A stretch of 64,000 nt of DNA from Acidiphilium sp. PA (GTDB lineage Bacteria; Pseudomonadota; Alphaproteobacteria; Acetobacterales; Acetobacteraceae), in NCBI RefSeq assembly GCF_026191915.1, contig NZ_JAIMBY010000012.1, positions 51,505-115,504 on the forward strand, written 5' to 3'. The translations under genes and the position numbers were made by a program. Under the pieces are notes generated by a model. That model was not told where the DNA came from, searched no databases, and saw only the letters and a program-made list of their open reading frames with translations. Shown piece after piece: positions 36,237-45,012 of this stretch. Numbering within the stretch: the stretch's first letter is position 1; each line of letters begins with the position of its first letter.

Positions 36237-36392
36237 GGGGTGGTGCCGTTTGGGAAGGAAGATCAGGGGGCTTTTCCCCCCGAACCCCCCACTAACGGCG
36301 GAGCCCTTGGAACCCGCCGGTTTCAGGCAAGGGGAGGGCGCTGCCTCGATGGTTCGACTGATCTGGCCTTCCTTCCCAAACGGCACCACCCC
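36237..36392. repeat. MITE-like repeat with terminal inverted repeats, family 2, copy 2
   Basis: A 156-bp element. Its left arm (36237-36260) and right arm (36369-36392) are perfect 24-bp inverted repeats; beyond a 5-nt insertion another six bp pair (GATCAG/CTGATC). The interior has GGGGGC-TTTT-CCCCCC and the blocks shared with 9313-9575. No target duplication is evident. The right end abuts the holA ATG. Confidence 0.8.
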
Positions 36393-37394
36393 ATGAAACT
36401 GGACGCGCGCCAGGCCGATCGGTTTCTGGCCGACCCCGGCGCCACCCGTTTCGTACTGATCTACGGCCCGGATACCTCCCTGGTTACCGACCGGGCCCGC
36501 GCGCTCGCCCGGCGCATTGCCGGCTCGCTCGACGATCCGTTCCGCCTCGCCGAGCTCGATGCGGAGCAGGCGGATCGGCTGCCCGAGGAAGCGACGGCGC
36601 AGGCATTCGGGGGCGGTCGCAAAGTGATTTTGATCCGCGATGTCGGCGACAAGCAGGCACCCTCGGTCGAGGCCGCACTCGCCACAAAGGGCGATGCGCT
36701 GGTCATCGCGACCGGCGGCGACCTCAACGGCCGCTCGAAACTGCGCACACTCGCCGAAAAGCACAGCGACGCCGCCGCGATCGCCTGCTACATCCCCGAT
36801 GCCGCGGCGCGTGGCCCGATGCTGGAGGCCGCCTTGCGCGCCGCGGGTGTCGGCATCGCGCGCGATGCGCTGACCCTCGCCGCCGGCCGGCTGGGCGGTG
36901 AATCCGGCGCCCTGGCCGATGCCGCCGAACGCCTCATTCTCTACGCCGGCCCCGGCGGCACGATCACCCTCGCCGATGTCGATACCGTGCTCGACGACCA
37001 AGGTACCGCCTCGATGCATGATGCGATCGACGCAGCCCTCGCCGGCAACCCAAGCGCCGCGGACCACGCGATCAGCCTCGCGATCGATGAGGGCGCGGCG
37101 GCCGTGGCGATCCTTCGCGTCCTGCTCGCCGAGCTGTCCGGCCTGCGCCTGATGGCGGAAGCCATCGCACGCGGCGCCAACCCGCGCGATGCGCTCGCCG
37201 CCCGCCGGCCGCCGGTGTTCTTTCGCCGCCAGGGCGCGGTGATCAAGGCCGCCGGCCTCTGGCGCGAACCCGCGATCATTGCCGCGATCGACCGCGCTCT
37301 TCGTGCCGAAGCCGATTGCAAACGCACCGGCAGCGTCCCGGAAGCCATCGCGCGGCAGACGCTGCTGGGGTTGGCGCAGCGGGCGCGGGGGTAG
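36393..37394 (+). CDS. holA: DNA polymerase III subunit delta
   Basis: A 333-residue clamp-loader subunit. It opens MKLDARQADRFLADPGATRF, then VLIYGPDTSLVTDRARALAR, and later has SLDDPFRLAELDAEQ, VILIRDVGDK and the LAAGRLGGESGALADAAERL collar-region block. It opens the beta clamp. The ATG at 36393 follows the end of a repeat; no Shine-Dalgarno is visible, and an in-frame GTG at 36240 would translate the repeat, which I consider non-native. Confidence 0.9.
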   Translation: MKLDARQADRFLADPGATRFVLIYGPDTSLVTDRARALARRIAGSLDDPFRLAELDAEQADRLPEEATAQAFGGGRKVILIRDVGDKQAPSVEAALATKGDALVIATGGDLNGRSKLRTLAEKHSDAAAIACYIPDAAARGPMLEAALRAAGVGIARDALTLAAGRLGGESGALADAAERLILYAGPGGTITLADVDTVLDDQGTASMHDAIDAALAGNPSAADHAISLAIDEGAAAVAILRVLLAELSGLRLMAEAIARGANPRDALAARRPPVFFRRQGAVIKAAGLWREPAIIAAIDRALRAEADCKRTGSVPEAIARQTLLGLAQRARG

Positions 37395-37416
37395 AAGGCG
37401 AAGGCAAGGGCAGAGT

Positions 37417-37535
37417 CTTCTTTTTTGTGAACAAAAAAGAAGCAAAAAAACCTCGTTAATCTGTGCCCGTGCCTTTGAAAACGCCCGTGCTCCGGAGTCG
37501 GAAAGTTTTTTGCTTCTTTTTTACAAAAAAGAAGC
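37417..37535. repeat. Head-to-head pair of family 1 palindromes (R7 and R8)
   Basis: R7 core (37417-37442, arms CTTCTTTTTT/AAAAAAGAAG with a 6-nt loop) starts 22 nt after the holA stop; R8 core (37512-37535) is inverted relative to it, 70 nt on. The outer flanks GCAAAAAAA (after R7) and AAAGTTTTTTGC (before R8) also pair. This is the second paired locus, after 27657-27771. Confidence 0.8.
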
Positions 37536-37594
37536 CTTCCCTTCCCTCACTTCCAACCTCGCCTCCCGGCCCAAAACCCGATACTCTTCCACCC

Positions 37595-38374
37595 ATGCTG
37601 CTTCCCGACGAACCGCCACCCTGCCGCCGCCTCTACCCCGACGCCACCAGCGCCTTCCTGCTCACCGCCGATCATGCGGGGCGCCGCATTCCCCACGCGC
37701 TCGGCGACCTCGGCGTGAGCGAGGCAGACCGCCAGCGGCATATCGGCTGGGATATCGGCATCGCCGGCGTGACCGAACAACTCGCGCTACAGCTTGATGC
37801 CACCGCGATTTTGCAGACTTATTCGCGCCTGGTGATCGATTGCAACCGCCCGCCCGCGGTACCAAGCGCCTTTCCAGAGGTTTCCGAAGCGACACGGATC
37901 CCCGGCAATCGCGGGCTGGACGACGCGGCGAAACAGGCGCGGATACAGGCGATCTTCGCGCCCTATCACAGCATGATCGCCGGCGAGATCGCGGCCCGCA
38001 GCGCGCGCGGCCAACGAACGATCTACCTTGCCATGCATAGTTTCACACCGGTCTTTCACGGCCACGCCCGGCCGATGCACGCCGCCGTGCTGTTCAACCG
38101 CAACCCCCGCCTCTCGCTGATCCTGGCCGATCTGCTGCGTGCGGAGGGCGATCTGATCGTCACCGAAAACGACCCCTATGCCGTCTCTGATGCCACCGAT
38201 TACGGTGTGCCGGTGCACGCCGAACGCAACGGGCTCGATTACGCCGAACTCGAAATCCGCCAGGACCTTATCGCGACCCAGGCCGGCGAGGCTGCCTGGG
38301 CAGCCCGGCTCGCCCGCCTGCTGCCGCGCGCGCTCGCACAGCTCGAATCATCCGCGCCTCAGCCCGGCGGGTGA
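37595..38374 (+). CDS. N-formylglutamate amidohydrolase family protein
   Basis: A 259-residue metal-dependent hydrolase. FLLTADHAGRRIPHALGDLG, GWDIGIAGVTEQLA, RLVIDCNRPP, AMHSFTPVFHGHARP and VPVHAERNGLDYAELEIRQD are the family blocks, with metal-binding His in DHAG and MHSF. It releases formate from formylated amino acids, as in histidine breakdown. I start at the ATG at 37595; the upstream in-frame start would translate repeat R8. It converges on puuE with a 16-nt overlap. Confidence 0.83.
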   Translation: MLLPDEPPPCRRLYPDATSAFLLTADHAGRRIPHALGDLGVSEADRQRHIGWDIGIAGVTEQLALQLDATAILQTYSRLVIDCNRPPAVPSAFPEVSEATRIPGNRGLDDAAKQARIQAIFAPYHSMIAGEIAARSARGQRTIYLAMHSFTPVFHGHARPMHAAVLFNRNPRLSLILADLLRAEGDLIVTENDPYAVSDATDYGVPVHAERNGLDYAELEIRQDLIATQAGEAAWAARLARLLPRALAQLESSAPQPGG

Positions 38375-39276
38375 ACCGCACGCCAATGCCGCGCGATATC
38401 AATCCGCCGCGCGATCCACACATCGGGCTGCGCCGCGACATGGTCGATGAAGCGGGCCAGCGCGGCTGCCCGCCCCGGCCGGCCGGCCAGACGGCAATGC
38501 AGGCCGACGCTCAGCATTTTCGGACTGCCCGCGCGTCCCTCATGCAGCAGCCAATCGAAACTATCGCGCAGATAAGCAAAAAAATCATTGCCGGAGCCAA
38601 AACCCGGGCTGGTCGAAAACCGCATGTCATTGGCATCGAGCGTGTAGGGAATGATCAGATGGCTACCGTTCGCCGCCGCTACCCAATAGGGCAAGTCATC
38701 GGCATAGCTGTCCGATGAATAGACGAAACACGCCTCCGCCATCACCAGCTCGCGCGTGTTCATCGAGCAACGGCCGAGGTAAAATCCGCTTGGCGCCGCG
38801 CCGGTAACCCGCGTGTGCAGCGCAATGGCCTCGTGCAGATGCGCCGCCTCGACCGCGCGCGGCACATCGCGATAATCGATCCATTTGAGCCCGTGGGACG
38901 CGATTTCCCACCCTGCCTCCTGCATCGCCGCAACCTGTTCGGGCCCGCGCATCAGGGCGGTGGCGACGCCATACACCGTAACCGGAATCTGCCGGCCGCT
39001 GAACAGCCGCCAGAGCCGCCAGAACCCCGCACGCGCGCCATATTCATACACCGATTCCATGTTCCAGTGCCGCGCATGCGGCCAGGGCGCCGCACCGGGA
39101 ATCTCCGACAGAAACGCCTCGGACGCAGCATCCCCATGCAGAATATTGTTCTCGCCGCCTTCCTCGTAATTGACCACGAACTGCACGCATAACCTGGCCC
39201 CGCCCGGCCATTGCGGATCGGGCGGCGTGCGCCCGTATCCTGCCAGATCGCGCGGATAAGGCGCCGGACCGCTCAT
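38359..39276 (-). CDS. puuE: Allantoinase PuuE (polysaccharide-deacetylase-like)
   Basis: A 305-residue protein of the metal-independent allantoinase class: PRDLAGYGRTPPDPQWPGGA, NYEEGGENNILHGD, VTVYGVATAL, GWEIASHGLKWIDY and SDSYADDLPYW are its fingerprints. It hydrolyses allantoin to allantoate. It is last in the purine run and overlaps the M20 gene start-to-stop (ATGA). Confidence 0.9.
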   Translation of the reverse strand: MSGPAPYPRDLAGYGRTPPDPQWPGGARLCVQFVVNYEEGGENNILHGDAASEAFLSEIPGAAPWPHARHWNMESVYEYGARAGFWRLWRLFSGRQIPVTVYGVATALMRGPEQVAAMQEAGWEIASHGLKWIDYRDVPRAVEAAHLHEAIALHTRVTGAAPSGFYLGRCSMNTRELVMAEACFVYSSDSYADDLPYWVAAANGSHLIIPYTLDANDMRFSTSPGFGSGNDFFAYLRDSFDWLLHEGRAGSPKMLSVGLHCRLAGRPGRAAALARFIDHVAAQPDVWIARRIDIARHWRAVHPPG

Positions 39277-40511
39277 GGCGTCGCGCCGAACAACTCCACA
39301 AGTGTCAGCGCCACGACCTCAGTCGCCTTGTACAGATCGCTCAACGGCAGTTTTTCATCCGCCCGATGCGCGTTCGCCTCTTCGATCGTGTGCGGCCCGG
39401 CGCCATACAGCACGATCGGCACGCCGGCGGCCGCGTAGTGCCGTGCATCGGTATAGAGCGGCACGCCCTTGGCGGTCACGGTTTCGCCCATGATCCGCGA
39501 GGCGTGGCGGCACAGCAGCGTGGTCAGCGCCGCCGCCCCGGCCGCGGGCACCAGCGGCTCGGCGAGCAGAATGCGGCGAACCGTCACGGTCGCGCCCGGC
39601 ACCGCCCGCACCGCCTGCTCGATGATCGCGCGCAAGTCCGCCTCAACCGCTGCGGGATTTTCCTCGGGGATCATGCGCCGGTCGAGCCGGAACGTGACGC
39701 GATCGGGCACCACATTGGTATTGATGCCCCCCTTGATCAGCCCCACCGTGAGCTGCGGACTGCCGATGCCGCCGATCGCCGATGTGGTCCCGGCCAGCAC
39801 CGGGCGCTCGGCATACAGCGCCGCGAGCACGGCGGTACCCGCTTCCAACGCATCGATGCCGGTGAACGGCATGGCGGCATGCGCCGAGCGGCCTTCGACC
39901 TGCACTTCAAGATGCAGGCAACCGTTATGCGCGTTGACCACGGCATAGGAAAATCCGGCGCCGATCGCGAGATCGGGCTTCGAAATCCCCTCCTCCAGCA
40001 ACAACCCCGGCCCGATCGCGCCGCCGGCTTCCTCGTCGTAGGTGAAATGCAGTTCGATGGCGCCCCGCAGCGGTATATCGAGCGCGATCAACGCGAGCAG
40101 CGCCCAGGTATAGGTCGCGAAATCCGATTTCGACACCGCGACACCGCGCCCGAACATCCAGCCATCCTTGATCGTCGCGCCATACGGATCATGCGTCCAG
40201 CCGTCACCCGGCGGCACCACGTCGCCATGGGCATTCAGCGCCACCACCGGCCCCGGGCCGAAGCGATGGCGCACCACCAGATTGGTCGCGCTGATCATGC
40301 CGGTTGCGCCGGCGCGCGCCGCGGGCACTACATGGCGTTCGACGGTCAGGCCCAACCCTTCCAGCAATTGTGCCGCAACCTCGGCATGGCCCGCGCAATC
40401 GCCCGGCGGATTGTCGGACGGCGCACGGACCAGCGCGGCCAGAAATTCGGTCTGGCGCGCGCGCTCGCCGTGCAGAAAGGTCGCGATCGTGGTGGCAACT
40501 TGCTGGGTCAC
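39273..40511 (-). CDS. M20-family amidohydrolase of unknown substrate in the purine operon
   Basis: A 412-residue zinc hydrolase of the ArgE/DapE/ACY1 type. Metal ligands: His-Asp in VALNAHGDVVPPGDGW, the bridging Asp region in GRGVAVSKSDFATYT, Glu pair in HFTYDEEAGGAIG, and the late YTDARHYAAAGVP. The start is GTG at 40511, overlapping the allC stop (GTGA). It is sandwiched between allC and puuE, so the substrate is probably a purine-ring fragment; ureidoglycine or ureidoglycolate are the steps otherwise lacking an enzyme here. This is inference. Confidence 0.8.
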   Translation of the reverse strand: MTQQVATTIATFLHGERARQTEFLAALVRAPSDNPPGDCAGHAEVAAQLLEGLGLTVERHVVPAARAGATGMISATNLVVRHRFGPGPVVALNAHGDVVPPGDGWTHDPYGATIKDGWMFGRGVAVSKSDFATYTWALLALIALDIPLRGAIELHFTYDEEAGGAIGPGLLLEEGISKPDLAIGAGFSYAVVNAHNGCLHLEVQVEGRSAHAAMPFTGIDALEAGTAVLAALYAERPVLAGTTSAIGGIGSPQLTVGLIKGGINTNVVPDRVTFRLDRRMIPEENPAAVEADLRAIIEQAVRAVPGATVTVRRILLAEPLVPAAGAAALTTLLCRHASRIMGETVTAKGVPLYTDARHYAAAGVPIVLYGAGPHTIEEANAHRADEKLPLSDLYKATEVVALTLVELFGATP

Positions 40512-41761
40512 TGGGATGGTCCTTGCTCGGTAAGGCGGGGATCGAAACGGGTCAGAAAATCGGTCAGTACGGCAACGGCCAGCGCCGCATCCCCGGCCAT
40601 GATCGACTCGGCGGGGTTGTGACTGATGCCCAATTTGCAGCGGACGAACAACATCGCGATCGGGCACAGATCGATCATGGCGAGCCCGTCGTGGCCGGCC
40701 CCGCTCGGCAGGTGCCGCGGCGTCACGCCGCAGCGGGCGACACTCTCGGCAAGGGCGCCAACCAGCGGCGGCGCGCAGGGCGCGGCCTTCGCCTCGTATA
40801 GATCGGCGATCGCCACCGCCACACCGCGCCGTGCCGCAATCGCCGCAATTTCGGCGCGAAGCGCGGCGGTCGCCGCATGGCGCACCGCATCGTCACCACT
40901 GCGGATATCGAGCGAAAGCCGCGCACCCCCCGCAATCACGTTGATCGCGCCCGGCTCTGCCGCGACGATGCCGGTGGTGATCACCAGGCCCGCGGTCTCG
41001 CGCGCGATCCGCTCGGCGGCGAGAACCATCTCGGCGGCGGCGCAGACCGGATCATGCCGCAGCGCCATCGGCACCGTACCGGCATGCCCCGCCACGCCGG
41101 TGATCTCGACCATGTGGCGCGCGGCACCGGCAATGGCGGTCACGATGCCGACCGGCAGCCCCGCCGCCTCCAGCACCGGCCCCTGTTCGATATGCACCTC
41201 GCAATAGCCAAGCACCGCGTCCCGGCGGTAGCCGAGCGCCGCCGCAGCGCCAATCGCCGGCGCGCCGAACGCCACCAGCGCGCTCCGCATCGCAACACCG
41301 GCGGCGTCGCACGCATCGAGCGAAGCGGGGTCGAGCGTGCCGGCCAGCGCGCGCGAGCCGGTCAGCGTCACCGGAAAACGGACGCCCTCCTCATCGCCGA
41401 ACGCGATCACCTCGATCGCATACGGCATCCGGCGATCCCCCAGCGCGGCGACCGCCTCGATCGCGGCGACCACCCCGAGCGCGCCATCGTATTTCCCGGC
41501 GTCGCGCACGGTATCGATATGCGAGCCCAACAGCAGCGCGGGCAAGCCCGGTCGGTCCCCTTCGCGCCGGCCGATCACCGAACCCACCGCATCGATCCGC
41601 ACCGCCAGCCCCGCTTCGCGCATCCACGCCGCTACCTGATCGGCCGCCGCACGGTGTTCCGGCGTCAGATACAACCGCGTCAGCGCGCCCGGTGTCGCGG
41701 AATGGCGCGCCAGTTGATCGAGCCGCGCCATCACACGGGCACCGCGTTCCGCGCCACTCAT
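40508..41761 (-). CDS. allC: Allantoate amidohydrolase / N-carbamoyl amino acid hydrolase (AllC-like)
   Basis: A 417-residue M20 enzyme of the carbamoylase branch: LLGSHIDTVRDAGKYDGALG, FGDEEGVRFPVTLTGSRAL, CEVHIEQGPVLEAAGLPVG, GVAGHAGTVPM and the C-terminal PSGAGHDGL and FVRCKLGISHNPAE. It would split allantoate to ureidoglycine, CO2 and ammonia. Stop-start overlaps with both neighbours show tight operon coupling. Confidence 0.87.
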   Translation of the reverse strand: MSGAERGARVMARLDQLARHSATPGALTRLYLTPEHRAAADQVAAWMREAGLAVRIDAVGSVIGRREGDRPGLPALLLGSHIDTVRDAGKYDGALGVVAAIEAVAALGDRRMPYAIEVIAFGDEEGVRFPVTLTGSRALAGTLDPASLDACDAAGVAMRSALVAFGAPAIGAAAALGYRRDAVLGYCEVHIEQGPVLEAAGLPVGIVTAIAGAARHMVEITGVAGHAGTVPMALRHDPVCAAAEMVLAAERIARETAGLVITTGIVAAEPGAINVIAGGARLSLDIRSGDDAVRHAATAALRAEIAAIAARRGVAVAIADLYEAKAAPCAPPLVGALAESVARCGVTPRHLPSGAGHDGLAMIDLCPIAMLFVRCKLGISHNPAESIMAGDAALAVAVLTDFLTRFDPRLTEQGPSQ

Positions 41762-43077
41762 GTGAGCTCGCCCGCCGCATCATCCCGATCGTGGCGCTTG
41801 TGCCCGGCGACATAGGTCGCCCGCACCACCCGATCGCTCCCAAGCGTCATCAACACGAACAAAAGCGCCTCCAGCGAATCAACAAACCCCTGCCGCGCCG
41901 CCAGCAGCGGCGTCGCCCTGGGGTCGAGCACGACCAGATCGGCGTCCTGCCCCGGCGCAATCTGGCCGATATGCGCCGCCTGGTCGATCGCGTGGGCGGA
42001 ACCGCGTGTGGCGAGGTAGAACGCCTGATGCGGGCTCAACGCATCGCCGCGCAACTGGGCGATCTTGTAGGCCTCGGCGAGGGTCGCCAGCGGTGAAAAA
42101 CTCGTCCCCGCCCCCAGGTCGGAGCCCAGCGCGGTGCGGACCGGATTGGCCGAAACCAGCGCACGCTTCAGATTGAACAGCCCCGAGCCGAGAAACAGAT
42201 TGGAGGTCGGGCAATGCACCACCGTCGCCTCCGCCTGGGCGAGCCGCGCCCATTCGCGCTCGCTCAGATGAACAGCATGCCCGAACAGGCAGCGGCGGCC
42301 GACCAGTCCGAACCGGTCGTACACATCGAGATAATCGCGGCACCCGGGGAACAATTCTGCGACCCACGCGAGTTCCGCCCGATTTTCCGAAAGATGGGTC
42401 TGCAGATAGAGCCCATCGATCTCGTGGCGCAATGTCCCCGCCAGCGCGAGCTGCGCCTCGGTACTGGTCGGTGCGAAGCGCGGTGTCACCGCGTAGAACA
42501 ACCGCCCCTGGCCGTGCCAGCGCGCGGCGAGACGCTTTGATTGGTCATAGCCCGTCTGTGCTGTATCGCGCAGGCCCGCCGGCGCGTTGCGATCCATCAA
42601 CACCTTGCCGGCACCGGTCCGCAGCCCGAGTTTCGATGCTTCCTCGAAATAGGCATCGACCGATTCGGGATGCACCGTGCAATAGGTAATCGGCGTCGTG
42701 ACGCCCGCGCGCAACGATTCCCGCAAAAACGCCTTCGCTACCAGGCGCGCGAAATCGATATCGCCATAGCGCTGTTCGGTTTCGAATACGTAGTGATTTA
42801 GCCATTCGAGCAACTGCCGCCCATGCGCGCCGATCATCGGCATCTGCGGATAATGCACATGGGCATCTATGAATCCCGGCATGATCAGATGATCGGGATA
42901 ATGCACCGGCACCACGCCCGCCGGCAGCACGGCCGGATCATACGCCCCCGCACTCAGGATACGACCGTGGTCGATCAGGATCAGCCCATCGGATTCATAA
43001 TGAAAGCATGAAGCATCATCCACCTCGAACGGATTGCCGGTATAGCTCAAAAACGGACCGCGCAGCGCAGACAGCAT
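41758..43077 (-). CDS. guaD: Guanine deaminase
   Basis: A 439-residue amidohydrolase. MPGFIDAHVHYPQMPMIGAH has the H-x-H zinc pair and the P-Q region typical of GuaD; YLQTHLSENRAELAWV, LFGHAVHLSEREWARL and LGSDLGAGTSFSPL complete the active site. It converts guanine to xanthine, feeding XdhAB. It overlaps allC and lies 15 nt after the permease. Confidence 0.93.
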   Translation of the reverse strand: MLSALRGPFLSYTGNPFEVDDASCFHYESDGLILIDHGRILSAGAYDPAVLPAGVVPVHYPDHLIMPGFIDAHVHYPQMPMIGAHGRQLLEWLNHYVFETEQRYGDIDFARLVAKAFLRESLRAGVTTPITYCTVHPESVDAYFEEASKLGLRTGAGKVLMDRNAPAGLRDTAQTGYDQSKRLAARWHGQGRLFYAVTPRFAPTSTEAQLALAGTLRHEIDGLYLQTHLSENRAELAWVAELFPGCRDYLDVYDRFGLVGRRCLFGHAVHLSEREWARLAQAEATVVHCPTSNLFLGSGLFNLKRALVSANPVRTALGSDLGAGTSFSPLATLAEAYKIAQLRGDALSPHQAFYLATRGSAHAIDQAAHIGQIAPGQDADLVVLDPRATPLLAARQGFVDSLEALLFVLMTLGSDRVVRATYVAGHKRHDRDDAAGELT

Positions 43078-43092
43078 GGTGATCAGCCGGGT

Positions 43093-44457
43093 TCAGATGT
43101 TGGACGGCACGTCGGACCGCGCCAGCGCATAGCGTGGCGCCGTCAAGGCTAGATAAGCGAGCGTCGTCGCGCCAGCACCGACGAAGAACGAGATGTCGCC
43201 CCACTGCGGCCAGGCGCGCGCAAACGCGCCGACATACAACGGATATTGATTGAAAAACGGCACGCTGCACGCGACCCCGATCAACCACGCAACGAAGCCG
43301 AGATGACCGACCGAAACACCATTCCAGCGCGCCCGGCGCGGCCAGAAATGCGCAATAATCATCACCGGAAAGCGCGGAATGATCACATACCCCAGAAAGA
43401 ACAGCAGCAACTCGTAATGCTTGTAGAAATTGTTGTGCCCGAACAAAGCGAGTGCCAGCCCGACCACGCCGGTCAGCAACGCCGCCTGGTATTGTTTGAG
43501 CCGAATACCCGCCGCCAGCGCGGAGAGCGAGGCTGAATAGATGTTCAGAATGTTGGGGCTGACGGTGCCAACAATGATCGCAAGGATCAACAGCGGGCGA
43601 AACCATTCGGGTATCCAGGCCGTGAACAGATCGGACGGTGCATTCAACTGCACGGTCGCCCCGATGAGCGCACCCAGACATTCCAGCCAGACACAGGAGA
43701 TGAACGAACCCAGAAACGTGTTCACGAACACCCGCCGCTTCATCGCCGGGCGACCCTCGCGATAACACAGGTAGCGGGTATAATCCGATGAATACAATAT
43801 CCAGCCGCCCAGCCAGGACAGCATGATCGATACCGTCAATAAAAACGCGCCGGAAACGCCGCCGACTTGCGCAAGACTCTTCGGATTGGCGAGCGGCAGA
43901 TGCGTAATATTCAAAGCCGACAGAACCGTCAAAATTACGAACACGGAGGCCAGGAAATAGAAGAACCACCGTTCTGCCGCCACAATGAAATCATGTCCGA
44001 TCAGCGCGATGAAGACCTGCGCAATCGTCAAGCCCATGATGGCCGCATCGATCCCAATGCCGACGGTCGCATGCAGCGCGTAGCTGCCGATCACGGTATT
44101 GATCGCGAACCAGGAAAATCCATTGAGAAAATTGAGGAACGACAGGAACCGGTTGCCCGGCGCCCCGAACCAGTTCACGCATTGCACCATCTGCGGCAGG
44201 CCGTATTCGACGCCGTAGGTCGAAAACAATCCAAGCATTGTGCAGCCGATCAAATTGGCGAGCACGATCGCCGCCACCGCATCGAGCGCGGGCAAACCGA
44301 ACACGCCGGTCGCAATCGCGCCCGTGGTGATCGTCGCGAATTCCACATTGGCCGCCGCCCACAAGCGGAACAGTGCGCGCGGCGTACCGTGCGCCTCTTC
44401 AGGCTCGATCCGGGCAATTCCCTTGCTTTCCACCGTCAGAATATCGTTCGACTTCAT
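43093..44457 (-). CDS. NCS1-family purine/pyrimidine permease (CodB-like)
   Basis: A 454-residue transporter with about 12 hydrophobic segments. FRLWAAANVEFATITTGAIA, FSTYGVEYGLPQMV, FGAPGNRFLSFLNFLNGFSW and SSDYTRYLC are NCS1 blocks. Position in the middle of the purine operon suggests uptake of guanine, hypoxanthine, xanthine, urate or allantoin. It lies 36 nt after uraD. Confidence 0.88.
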   Translation of the reverse strand: MKSNDILTVESKGIARIEPEEAHGTPRALFRLWAAANVEFATITTGAIATGVFGLPALDAVAAIVLANLIGCTMLGLFSTYGVEYGLPQMVQCVNWFGAPGNRFLSFLNFLNGFSWFAINTVIGSYALHATVGIGIDAAIMGLTIAQVFIALIGHDFIVAAERWFFYFLASVFVILTVLSALNITHLPLANPKSLAQVGGVSGAFLLTVSIMLSWLGGWILYSSDYTRYLCYREGRPAMKRRVFVNTFLGSFISCVWLECLGALIGATVQLNAPSDLFTAWIPEWFRPLLILAIIVGTVSPNILNIYSASLSALAAGIRLKQYQAALLTGVVGLALALFGHNNFYKHYELLLFFLGYVIIPRFPVMIIAHFWPRRARWNGVSVGHLGFVAWLIGVACSVPFFNQYPLYVGAFARAWPQWGDISFFVGAGATTLAYLALTAPRYALARSDVPSNI

Positions 44458-44493
44458 GATGACGTTTCCTTGATTTTTGCCGGCGCCGTTGGT

Positions 44494-45012
44494 TCAGCGC
44501 ACAAGCTCACGCAACTGTTGCAGGCGAAACCACGCAATACGGCCAATCTCCTCGACCGCGATGGTCGTTTCGGTGGAGGCATCGTTACCGAGCCGCTGTT
44601 CGAGCCGTTCGATGATTGCGGGTGCATCCTTCTGCCCCCGGACCGCGATGATGAAGGGAAACCCGAAACGCTCCCGATAGCGGCGATTGAGGCAGGCAAG
44701 CTCCGCCGCCCGCGCCGGCGTGAGCCGATCGAACCCGGCAAAACTCTGCTCGCGCGATGAATGATCGGTCAGGCATCCGGCCTGCCCAAGTTCCGGATGC
44801 GCGCACAACAGCCCCAACACCTGTTGCCGGTCGGCTTCATGCACAACCCGCTGCATCGTCTCGGCCAAAGCCTCGATCGTTGCAAATGGCCGGTACCGTG
44901 CCGCCTCCGCGGCAACCCAGGGCGAATGCTCGTAAACAGCCGCCAGCGTCGCTGAAAATCCGGCCGCACTCATCCGGTTGAGCGCCTCGATCATGTCTGC
45001 ATCCGGGCTCAT
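44494..45012 (-). CDS. uraD: OHCU decarboxylase
   Basis: A 172-residue protein. LCAHPELGQAG, with the catalytic-region His-Pro, and RERFGFPFIIAVRGQ are diagnostic for 2-oxo-4-hydroxy-4-carboxy-5-ureidoimidazoline decarboxylase, which gives S-allantoin. I start at the ATG at 45012, which overlaps the puuD stop (ATGA). Confidence 0.92.
   Translation of the reverse strand: MSPDADMIEALNRMSAAGFSATLAAVYEHSPWVAAEAARYRPFATIEALAETMQRVVHEADRQQVLGLLCAHPELGQAGCLTDHSSREQSFAGFDRLTPARAAELACLNRRYRERFGFPFIIAVRGQKDAPAIIERLEQRLGNDASTETTIAVEEIGRIAWFRLQQLRELVR

Noticed and set aside
36240..36392. GTG-initiated N-terminal extension of HolA through the family 2 repeat.
   Set aside because: The extension translates repeat DNA (GAFPPEP-like) and HolA homologues begin at the MKLDARQ-type start.
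37463..37594. N-terminal extension of the formylglutamate hydrolase containing FCFFFTKKK.
   Set aside because: The peptide is a translation of repeat R8; the same string arises wherever the palindrome is read in that frame (for example near 6030).
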